Source of the DNA: Actinophytocola xanthii
GTDB lineage: Bacteria > Actinomycetota > Actinomycetes > Mycobacteriales > Pseudonocardiaceae
NCBI RefSeq assembly: GCF_001921205.1
Contig: NZ_MSIE01000004.1
Location: 178,234 to 242,233 of the forward strand
Length of the DNA: 64,000 nucleotides
Reading direction: 5' to 3'
Shown here: positions 57,174 through 64,000 of the stretch, piece after piece
How the letters are laid out: every line of letters starts with the position of its first letter
Position numbering within the stretch: position 1 is the stretch's first letter
Notes under the pieces: generated by a model
Database searches by the model: none
Told to the model about the DNA's origin: nothing
The model's input: only the letters and a program-made list of their open reading frames with translations
Position numbers and translations under genes: made by a program

Positions 57174-57968
57174 TCAGACACTCATCCGCTGGTACCGGCG
57201 CACCGAGAGCGGGAAGAAGACCGCCACCAGTACGAGCGGCCAGATCAGCGCCATCAGGACCGAATGCTGGGCGACCCACGACTCGCCACCCCAGCCGGGG
57301 TTGCCGAACAGCTCCCGCGCCGCAGCCGCCGTGGCCGACAGCGGGTTCCAGTCGGCGATCGTGCCCAGCCAGCCCGGCATGGTCGCCGGCGGGACGAACG
57401 TGTTCGCCAGGAAGCCGATCGGCCAGATGAGGATCTGCACCATGCCGACCGCCTCCGGGTTGCGGAGCACGAGCCCGAGGTAGATCCCGACCCACAGCAT
57501 CGCGAAGCGCAGCAGCAGGAGCAGCCCGACAGCGCCCGCCGTGGCGCCGAGCGAACCGTGGGCACGCCAGCCCACGAGGAGCCCGCTGACGATGATCACG
57601 GCCAGCGCCGCGGCCGAGTTGAGCATGTCCGCGCCGCACCGGCCGACCACGACCGCCGACGGCGCCATCGGCATCGACCGGAAGCGGTCGGTGACGCCCC
57701 GCGCGGCGTCGGTGCTGACCGCGATCATCGTGGCCTCCATGCCGAAGACCATGGTCATGGCGAACATCCCGGGCAGCAGGAACTCCGTGTAGTCCGCCCC
57801 GCCCGGGACCACCATCGCCCCGCCGAACAGGAAGGCGAACATCAGCACGAGCAGCACCGGGAACAGCAGGCCGACGACAACCGGGGCCGGTTCGCGGGCC
57901 CAGTGCATCAGGTCCCGGCGGGTGACGGTCCACCCGTCGGCGACCGCCCAGCGCAACCGCCCCGTCAT
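57174..57968 (-). CDS. ABC-2 type exporter permease (DrrB-like)
   Basis: 264 residues with six membrane helices. The DrrB/NodJ-type features are visible: an N-terminal [54 protein letters not shown] and the C-terminal [19 protein letters not shown]. With the ATPase (4-nt overlap) it forms a two-component exporter, as for anthracycline resistance. Substrate unknown. Confidence 0.9.
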   Translation of the reverse strand: MTGRLRWAVADGWTVTRRDLMHWAREPAPVVVGLLFPVLLVLMFAFLFGGAMVVPGGADYTEFLLPGMFAMTMVFGMEATMIAVSTDAARGVTDRFRSMPMAPSAVVVGRCGADMLNSAAALAVIIVSGLLVGWRAHGSLGATAGAVGLLLLLRFAMLWVGIYLGLVLRNPEAVGMVQILIWPIGFLANTFVPPATMPGWLGTIADWNPLSATAAAARELFGNPGWGGESWVAQHSVLMALIWPLVLVAVFFPLSVRRYQRMSV

Positions 57969-58921
57969 GCCATCACCTCCTCGTCCGCGTGGTGACCGGT
58001 CAGGTGCAGGAAGACCTCGTCGAGGGTCGGGCGACGCAGGGCGACGTCCTCCACCTCGATGCCGGTCTCCTGCAGCGCACGGACCGACTCGGTCAGCGCG
58101 ACCACACGGTCGCTCACCGCCGCGCTCACCCGCCGGGCGTCCGGGTCGAGCTCGGGCGGCCCCGCCGCGACCCGCTCCACGACCGCCGCCGCGCGCGTCA
58201 GGTCGGCCCCGTCACGCAGCACGACGTCCATCCGGTCGCCCCCGAGCTCGGACTTGAGCCGCTCCGGGCTGCCCTCGGCGATCAGCCGCCCGCTGTCGAT
58301 GACCGCGATCCGGTCGGCGAGCTGGTCGGCCTCGTCGAGGTACTGGGTGGTCAGCAGCACCGTGGTGCCGCCGGCGACCAGGTCCCGGATCGCGCTCCAG
58401 ACCTCGTTCCGGCCGCGCGGGTCCAGGCCCGTCGTCGGCTCGTCGAGGAACAGCACGGTCGGCGCCAGGATCAGGCTCGCCGCCAGGTCGAGGCGCCTGC
58501 GCATGCCGCCGGAGAACGCCTTGACGCTCTTGGTGCCGGTGTCGGCCAGGTCGAACCGGTCGAGCAGCTCGCCGGCCCTGGCCCGAGCGGCGGCGGGGGA
58601 CAGGTGGTACAGCCGGCCGAACAGCTCCAGGTTCTGCCGGGCGGAGAGCGCCTCGTCCACAGCGGCGTTCTGGCCGACGAGGCCGATCGCCGCGCGCACC
58701 CGGTGTGGCTCGCGGAGCACGTCGAACCCGGCCACCTCGGCGTGCCCCGAGTCCGGCCGCAGCAGCGTGGTCAGGATGCGCACGGCCGTCGTCTTGCCCG
58801 CGCCGTTGGGTCCGAGCAGCCCGAGCACGGAGCCCGCGGCCACGGACAGGTCCACCCCGTCGAGCGCGGTGCGTTCACCGAAGCGCTTGCGCAACCCCTC
58901 GGTGACGATCGTGGGTCTCAC
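57965..58921 (-). CDS. ABC exporter ATP-binding protein (DrrA-like)
   Basis: 318 residues. Walker [10 protein letters not shown], signature [16 protein letters not shown], Walker [18 protein letters not shown], switch [14 protein letters not shown], and the C-terminal DrrA extension. GTG 58921 with GGAGG upstream. Divergent from a TetR gene that is probably its repressor. Confidence 0.93.
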   Translation of the reverse strand: MRPTIVTEGLRKRFGERTALDGVDLSVAAGSVLGLLGPNGAGKTTAVRILTTLLRPDSGHAEVAGFDVLREPHRVRAAIGLVGQNAAVDEALSARQNLELFGRLYHLSPAAARARAGELLDRFDLADTGTKSVKAFSGGMRRRLDLAASLILAPTVLFLDEPTTGLDPRGRNEVWSAIRDLVAGGTTVLLTTQYLDEADQLADRIAVIDSGRLIAEGSPERLKSELGGDRMDVVLRDGADLTRAAAVVERVAAGPPELDPDARRVSAAVSDRVVALTESVRALQETGIEVEDVALRRPTLDEVFLHLTGHHADEEVMA

Positions 58922-58936
58922 CCCTGGTCCTCCAGT

Positions 58937-58984
58937 CGTACGTCGTACGGAGTTTCACCGAACAATACCGTACATCGTACGGAG
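58937..58984. promoter_or_regulatory. Two direct repeats, probable TetR operators
   Basis: CGTACGTCGTACGGAG (58937-58952) and CGTACATCGTACGGAG (58969-58984) differ at one base and start 32 bp apart, about three DNA turns. Each contains inverted CGTAC/GTACG elements. They lie between the exporter and TetR genes. Confidence 0.7.
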
Positions 58985-59003
58985 AGCCTAGGATGTAACC
59001 CGT

Positions 59004-59783
59004 ATGACGAAAAAACCTGAGGACAAGCACTACGGCGGCCGTGGCGACCCGGCTCGCAGCATGGCGCTGCTCTGGCGCGAGGCCGAGCCGCCCGCTCGCG
59101 GGCGTGGCCCGCGCCCGGCCCTCGACGTGGACCGGATCGTCGCCGCGGCCATCGAGATCGCCGACGCGGAGGGGCTTGCGGCGCTGTCCATGCGCAAGGT
59201 CGCGGAGCGGCTCGGGGTCGGGACGATGTCGCTCTACACCTACGTGCCGGCCAAGGCCGAGCTGATCGACGTCATGTACGACACGGTCTGCGGCGAGGTG
59301 GCGCCGGAGTGGGCGCCCGGCTGGCGCGAGCGGCTCGAGCTGATCGCCCGGGCCTACCTGGAGAACTACCGCCGCCACCCCTGGCTGCTGGCGGTGATGG
59401 CGAACTCGCGGCCCCCGCTCGGACCCAACGGCATCGCCAACTACGACAACGACCTGCGGGCCATCGAGGGCATCGGGCTGTCCGACCTCGAGATGGACTC
59501 GGTGGTCACCATGCTCTACGTGTACGTCCAGGGCGCGGCGCACACCGCGATCGAGGCGGCGGGAAGCGAGCGGAGTACCGGGGTGTCCGATCAGGAGTGG
59601 TGGGAGGCCTACGCCCCCCTGCTGGAGAAGGTCTTCGACCCCGAGAAGTACCCGACCGCCGCCCGCGTCGGCGCGAAGGCCGGCGAGACCTACCAGTCCG
59701 CCTACGACCCCGAGCACGGCTTCCGCTTCGGCCTGGCCCGGCTCCTCGACGGGGTCGAGGCCATGATCGGCGCCGGCCGCTGA
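59004..59783 (+). CDS. TetR-family regulator
   Basis: 259 residues. The N-terminal helix-turn-helix begins after a basic tail: IVAAAIEIADAEGLAALSMRKVAERLGVGTMSLYTYV. The C-terminal ligand domain has a Tyr/Trp-rich part (SDQEWWEAYAPLLEKVF) typical of the TetR_C group linked to drug exporters. Divergent from the DrrAB-type pair across direct repeats, so it likely represses it. Confidence 0.9.
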   Translation: MTKKPEDKHYGGRGDPARSMALLWREAEPPARGRGPRPALDVDRIVAAAIEIADAEGLAALSMRKVAERLGVGTMSLYTYVPAKAELIDVMYDTVCGEVAPEWAPGWRERLELIARAYLENYRRHPWLLAVMANSRPPLGPNGIANYDNDLRAIEGIGLSDLEMDSVVTMLYVYVQGAAHTAIEAAGSERSTGVSDQEWWEAYAPLLEKVFDPEKYPTAARVGAKAGETYQSAYDPEHGFRFGLARLLDGVEAMIGAGR

Positions 59784-59873
59784 CCCGGGTGTCGGTCCCA
59801 CCCCGGCGGAGAACTGGTCGGATCGGACATTCGGGCTATTGCCACCGGCGGCGTTTGTTGCGACTGTCCGCGG

Positions 59874-60764
59874 GTGAACTCGTCGACCGCGACAACCGTG
59901 TTCCTGCCGATCGCCCTCGGGGTGATCATGCTCGGCCTCGGGCTGTCGCTCACGGTCGCCGACTTCGGCAGGGTGCTCCGGTACCCGCGGGCCGCCGCCG
60001 TCGCGCTGGGGTGCCAGATCCTCGTGCTGCCCGCGCTCTGCCTCGGGCTCGTGCTGCTGTTCGACCTCCAGCCAACCCTGGCCGTGGGCATGATGCTGCT
60101 CGCGGCCTCGCCCGGCGGGACCACGGCCAACCTGTTCAGCCACCTCGCCGGCGGCGACGTGGCGCTCAACGTCACGCTGACCGCCGTCAACTCGGTGCTC
60201 GCGGTCATCACGCTGCCGGTCGTGGTCAACCTCGCCATCGACGGGTTCCTCGACGGCGGCGACGCGATCGGGTTGCAGCCGGACAAGCTGGTCCAGGTGT
60301 TCGCGATCGTGCTCGTCCCGGTCGCGCTCGGCATGCTCCTGCGGAACCGGGCACCCGCGCTCGCCGAGCGGCTCAACCGGCCGGTCAAGATCGCCTCGGT
60401 GGTCGTGCTCGTGTCGGTGATCGCGGTCGCGGTGTACCAGGAACGGGACAACGTCCTCGACTACGTCCGCGCGGTCGGGTTGGTCGCGCTCCTGCTCTGC
60501 GTCGCGAGCCTCGCCGTCGGGTACCTGGTGCCCCGCGCGTTCGCGGTGCCGCGCGGCCAGGCCGTCGCCTCCTCCTTCGAGATCGGCGTGCACAACAGCA
60601 CCCTGGCCATCACAATCGCGCTGAGCCCGGCGTTGCTCGACAGTCCGGAGATGGCCGTACCACCGGCCGTCTACGGAATATTGAGCTTCGTACCTGCGGG
60701 TTTGCTTGCCTATGCGCTCAGTCGGCGCGACGACGACCGGGCACTGAGCAGACCGGGCCGCTAG
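59874..60764 (+). CDS. Bile acid:sodium symporter family protein
   Basis: 296 residues, nine or ten predicted membrane helices. Family motifs: LGLSLTVADF, the MLLAASPGGTTANLFSHLAGGDVALN sodium-site region and VASSFEIGVHNSTLAITIAL, which holds the second crossing segment. Bacterial members carry organic anions, including pantoate or 2-keto acids; the substrate here is unknown. GTG 59874. Confidence 0.9.
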   Translation: MNSSTATTVFLPIALGVIMLGLGLSLTVADFGRVLRYPRAAAVALGCQILVLPALCLGLVLLFDLQPTLAVGMMLLAASPGGTTANLFSHLAGGDVALNVTLTAVNSVLAVITLPVVVNLAIDGFLDGGDAIGLQPDKLVQVFAIVLVPVALGMLLRNRAPALAERLNRPVKIASVVVLVSVIAVAVYQERDNVLDYVRAVGLVALLLCVASLAVGYLVPRAFAVPRGQAVASSFEIGVHNSTLAITIALSPALLDSPEMAVPPAVYGILSFVPAGLLAYALSRRDDDRALSRPGR

Positions 60765-60868
60765 CGGGCTGCGTCACAACCCGGTTGCGCGCGGTGCGGC
60801 GGGGTTCGAGATACTGGCGAGTAACATATGGCTGACAACCGTCAAGGTCGCCGGATGCGGAGGCGTTC

Positions 60869-63082
60869 GTGGTCGTTCGAATGATCCTGGGCGTGCTGAT
60901 CACCCTGGTGGTGCTCGCCGTGGCCGCCCGGCGCGCCAAGTTCCTGTTCGACCTGATCAAGGCCGGGCAGCCGGTCGACCGGTTCGACCACCTGGGCAGC
61001 CGGCTGTGGGCGCAGGTGCGGGAGGTGTTCGGCCAGCGCAAGCTGCTGAAGTGGTCGATCCCCGGCGTGGCGCACCTGTTCACGTTCTGGGGCTTCGTCA
61101 TCCTCGCCTCGGTCTACCTCGAGGCCTACGGCGCCCTGTTCGACTACGACTTCCACATCCCGATCATCGGGCGTTGGGCGGTACTGGGCTTCGCCCAGGA
61201 CTTCATCGGGGTCATGGTGCTGCTCTCGCTGGCCGCGTTCGCGATCATCCGGCTGCGCCAGGCCCCGGAGCGCCGCCAGCGCGCCTCGCGCTTCTACGGC
61301 TCGCACACCGGCGGCGCCTGGCTGATCCTGTTCATGATCTTCAACGTGGTCTGGACGATGTTCCTGTTCCGCGGCGCCTCGGCGGCGGTCGGGAACTTCC
61401 CCTACGAGTCCGGTGCCTGGGTCTCGCTCGGCGTGGGGGAGCTGCTCGAGCCGTTCGGCCACACCGCGAACGAGTGGATCGAGTCGATCGGGCTGCTCGC
61501 GCACATCGGCGTGATGCTCTCGTTCCTGATCATCGTGCTCTACTCCAAGCACCTGCACATCTTCGTCGCGCCGATCAACGTCTCGACCAAGCGGCTGCCG
61601 GACGGCCTCGGCCCGCTGCTGCCGATGGAGTCGCGCGGAGAGCCGGTGGACTTCGAGGACCCGGGCGACGACGACGTGTTCGGCCGGGGCAAGATCGAGG
61701 ACTTCACCTGGAAGGGCATGCTCGACTTCACCACCTGCACCGAGTGCGGGCGTTGTCAGAGCCAGTGCCCGGCGTGGAACACCGGCAAGCCGCTGTCGCC
61801 CAAGCTCGTGATCATGAACCTTCGCGACCACCTGTTCGCGAAGGCGCCCTACATCATCGGCGGCCAGACGGTTCCGGACCACAGCGACATCGACGTGCTC
61901 GAGCTGGCGGGCAAGAACGGCCACCACGTGCCGGAGTCCGGCTACGAGCGGGTGCCCGGTACCGGGCCGGAGCAGGCGGTGCGCCCGCTGGTCGGGTCGG
62001 CCGAGGTCGGCGGGGTCATCGACCCGGACGTGCTCTGGTCGTGCACGACCTGCGGTGCCTGCGTCGAGCAGTGCCCGGTGGACATCGAGCACGTCGACCA
62101 CATCGTCGACATGCGCCGCTACCAGGTGATGATCGAGTCCGAGTTCCCCAGCGAGCTGGGGACGCTGTTCCGCAACCTGGAGAACAAGGGCAACCCCTGG
62201 GGCCAGAACAACTCCGAGCGGATGGACTGGGCGAAGGGACTGGACTTCGAGGTGCCGGTGTTCGACGGCGAGCTGGCCGAGGACGTCGAGTACCTCTACT
62301 GGATCGGCTGCGCCGGCTCGTTCGACGACAACGCGAAGAAGACCGTGCGGGCCACGGCCGAGCTGCTGCACATCGCCGGCGTGAAGTACGTGGTGCTGGG
62401 CAACGAGGAGAGCTGCACCGGCGACCCGGCACGCCGGGCGGGCAACGAGTTCCTGTTCCAGATGATGGCCCAGCAGACCGCCGAGATGCTGAACAGCGTC
62501 TTCGAGGGCCGCGAGCCGGTCCGCCGCAAGATCATCACGACCTGCCCGCACTGCATGAACACGCTCGGTCGGGAGTACCCGCAGCTGGAGGGCATGATCC
62601 CGTCCTTCGGCGGCACCCACGGCCACTACGAGGTGCTGCACCACACGCAGGTGCTCAACCGGCTGGTGCGCGAGGGCAAGCTGACCCCGGTCAAGCCCGC
62701 CGACGGCGGCGCCCCGGTCACCTACCACGACCCGTGCTACCTGGGCCGGCACAACAAGGTGTACGAGCCGCCGCGCGAGCTGGTCGGCGCCGCCGGCGCC
62801 ACCCTCACCGAAATGCCCCGCCACGCCGACCGCTCCCTGTGCTGCGGCGCGGGCGGCGCGCGGATGTGGATGGAGGAGCACATCGGCAAGCGGATCAACC
62901 TGGAGCGGGTCGACGAGGCGCTGGACACCAACGCCAAGGAGGTCGTCACCGGGTGCCCGTTCTGCCGCGTGATGATCACCGACGGTCTGGTCCAGCGGCA
63001 GAGCGAGGACAGGGGCACCGACGTACAGGTGCGGGACGTCTCTCAGATGCTGCTGGAGTCGGTGAAGCGGGGTCAGGCGTAG
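60869..63082 (+). CDS. Membrane-bound Fe-S oxidoreductase with two CCG domains
   Basis: 737 residues. About five N-terminal helices (to residue ~240) resemble the cytochrome-b-like membrane subunit of nitrate/heterodisulfide reductases. Two [4Fe-4S] ferredoxin motifs follow: CTECGRCQSQCP and CTTCGACVEQCP. Then come two Cys-rich CCG-type domains (CPHCMNTLG; DPCYLGRHNKVYEP; CCGAGGARMW; CPFC). This is the domain set of HdrD/GlpC-like electron-transfer proteins. It would move electrons between a membrane pool and a partner dehydrogenase. GTG 60869 has GGAGG 5 nt upstream. Confidence 0.9.
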   Translation: MVVRMILGVLITLVVLAVAARRAKFLFDLIKAGQPVDRFDHLGSRLWAQVREVFGQRKLLKWSIPGVAHLFTFWGFVILASVYLEAYGALFDYDFHIPIIGRWAVLGFAQDFIGVMVLLSLAAFAIIRLRQAPERRQRASRFYGSHTGGAWLILFMIFNVVWTMFLFRGASAAVGNFPYESGAWVSLGVGELLEPFGHTANEWIESIGLLAHIGVMLSFLIIVLYSKHLHIFVAPINVSTKRLPDGLGPLLPMESRGEPVDFEDPGDDDVFGRGKIEDFTWKGMLDFTTCTECGRCQSQCPAWNTGKPLSPKLVIMNLRDHLFAKAPYIIGGQTVPDHSDIDVLELAGKNGHHVPESGYERVPGTGPEQAVRPLVGSAEVGGVIDPDVLWSCTTCGACVEQCPVDIEHVDHIVDMRRYQVMIESEFPSELGTLFRNLENKGNPWGQNNSERMDWAKGLDFEVPVFDGELAEDVEYLYWIGCAGSFDDNAKKTVRATAELLHIAGVKYVVLGNEESCTGDPARRAGNEFLFQMMAQQTAEMLNSVFEGREPVRRKIITTCPHCMNTLGREYPQLEGMIPSFGGTHGHYEVLHHTQVLNRLVREGKLTPVKPADGGAPVTYHDPCYLGRHNKVYEPPRELVGAAGATLTEMPRHADRSLCCGAGGARMWMEEHIGKRINLERVDEALDTNAKEVVTGCPFCRVMITDGLVQRQSEDRGTDVQVRDVSQMLLESVKRGQA

Positions 63083-63193
63083 CGGGTGGCGGGCCGGGTC
63101 CCGAACGGGTCACGAAATGCGGCGGTGGTGAAACGGGTGATCCACAGGGCGCGATAGGCGGATGTCCGTCCCCATCGCGTTCCGGAGGCCCTG

Positions 63194-63934
63194 TTGCACG
63201 CCCCCCTGCGTAGACCCGTCCGCACCCTGGCGACCGCAGCCTCGGTGCTCGTCCTGGTCGTCTGCGCCGCGAACCTCTTCGCCACGTGGGCCGCGTGGAA
63301 CACGCACTCGGTCGCCGCGGACTATCTCGCGGGCCTGCCCGGTGTCGGCGAGGACGAGCTGCTCGCCGTCGACGACACCGCGCTCGCCGCGCTCTGGGTG
63401 AACCTGATCGCCATCGTCGCGTCGGTGGCGGTGTTTCTGACCTGGCTGTGGCGGGCCCGGGTGAACTCCGAAGCCATGTCGAACGTCCAGCACCGCCTGT
63501 CCAGGGGCTGGACCATCGGTGCCTGGTTCTGCCCGGTGGTGAACCTGTGGTTCCCCCGGCGGATCATGGACGACATCTGGCGCGCCAGCCGCCCCGACGT
63601 GCCGCCCAACCACTACGCCGCCGAGTCCCTGCCGCAGAGCCCGCTCGTCCGCGCCTGGTGGCTCGCCGTCGTCGTGGACTACGCGGTGCAGTACCTGCAC
63701 CGGATCCAGTCCAGGAGCAGCGAGGTGACCCTCGGCTCGATCAAGACCCAGGCGATCTACTCGACGATCAGCACCGTGCTGGTCGTCGTGGCTGGTGTTC
63801 TGCTGGTCAGGGTCATCCGCGAGATCACTGGATGGCAGGCGGCACCGGTGGGCGGGCCTCAGGGTGACTCCAGCGGTCCTCGTCCGGAGCTAGCTCGACC
63901 GCGGCCAGACTGGGGCGGTGAGCGCCGGAGCTGA
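63194..63934 (+). CDS. DUF4328 membrane protein
   Basis: 246 residues, four to five membrane helices. The DUF4328 core is clear: TWLWRARVNSE, GWTIGAWFCPVVNLWFP and MDDIWRASRP. A soluble Pro/Arg-rich tail ends the protein. TTG at 63194 is 5 nt after GGAGG. Its end overlaps the next start by 17 bp. Function unknown. Confidence 0.85.
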   Translation: MHAPLRRPVRTLATAASVLVLVVCAANLFATWAAWNTHSVAADYLAGLPGVGEDELLAVDDTALAALWVNLIAIVASVAVFLTWLWRARVNSEAMSNVQHRLSRGWTIGAWFCPVVNLWFPRRIMDDIWRASRPDVPPNHYAAESLPQSPLVRAWWLAVVVDYAVQYLHRIQSRSSEVTLGSIKTQAIYSTISTVLVVVAGVLLVRVIREITGWQAAPVGGPQGDSSGPRPELARPRPDWGGERRS

Positions 63935-64000
63935 ACCAACCGCTGTCCCACCCGTCAAGCTGGACCGGGTGGTGATTCGGTTTGCTGGTGATTCTGGTGA
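63918..64000 (+). CDS. korA: 2-oxoacid:ferredoxin oxidoreductase alpha subunit, 3' part outside window
   Basis: The first 27 codons only, from GTG 63918. After a short lead the sequence reads LDRVVIRFAGDSGD, the characteristic N terminus of actinobacterial KorA (2-oxoglutarate:ferredoxin oxidoreductase, where GMQLTG would follow). The enzyme forms succinyl-CoA, CO2 and reduced ferredoxin. The large Fe-S protein upstream may be a redox neighbour. Fragment, so product confidence is moderate. Confidence 0.7.
   Translation, partial: MSAGAEPTAVPPVKLDRVVIRFAGDSG

Noticed and set aside
60765..60868. Promoter elements before the Fe-S oxidoreductase
   Set aside because: A TTGCGC-like -35 can be seen, but no convincing -10 at the right spacing, so no feature was called.

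Overview
The window is about 70% G+C with tightly packed, often overlapping genes, many GTG/TTG starts, Gly/Ala/Arg-rich proteins, DmdR/IdeR-type iron boxes, a DasR-type dre box and a CebR-type box. This points to a mycelial actinomycete, probably in or near the Pseudonocardiaceae; the family is inference. I saw no rRNA, tRNA, CRISPR array, insertion sequence or phage gene.

Left part (1-22.8 kb), a mosaic of small units: the 3' end of a chemoreceptor gene; a secreted SLT-type lysozyme-like protein with a Pro/Glu tail; an exported M14 carboxypeptidase; a GntR-ABC-permease operon with a long perfect palindrome; a Tat-exported sugar-isomerase-like protein and an M28 peptidase; an Nramp-like transporter; AraC and FxsA; two secreted proteases; a CebR-like box; a two-gene unit sharing an Asn/Gly-rich motif that resembles amyloid signalling motifs; a methyltransferase and an acetyltransferase, the latter preceded by a 19-codon leader ORF; PaaX, MGMT, and an ABC exporter with a small XRE regulator.

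Centre (22.8-49 kb), a hydroxamate siderophore locus. Two divergent promoter regions, each with two iron boxes, drive four transcription units: (i) N-hydroxylase, siderophore-interacting reductase, then a crotonase and a membrane protein; (ii) an N-formyltransferase; (iii) siderophore-binding lipoprotein, a 5388-residue NRPS and MbtH; (iv) two FecCD permeases and their ATPase. The NRPS reads C-A-T-E / C-A-T-E / C-A-T / C-A-T / C with no thioesterase. The A3 code equals the hydroxyornithine code, and the A1 and A4 codes are nearly identical. The layout resembles erythrochelin synthetase, but with a formyltransferase encoded beside it. Predicted product: a D-D-L-L tetrapeptide with two formyl-hydroxyornithine ends, released by the terminal C domain, possibly as a diketopiperazine. 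A secreted alpha/beta hydrolase gene with its own AT-rich 34-bp dyad and a trmO gene lie inside the locus.

Right part (49-64 kb): an XRE(DUF5753)/DUF397 pair, a GH18 chitinase under dre-like boxes, a YnfA-like membrane protein, an MBL-fold hydrolase, a SWIM/SNF2 pair, a DrrAB-type exporter with divergent TetR, a bile-acid/sodium-symporter-like carrier, a large membrane Fe-S (CCG) oxidoreductase, a DUF4328 protein, and the first 27 codons of a 2-oxoacid:ferredoxin oxidoreductase alpha subunit at the edge.
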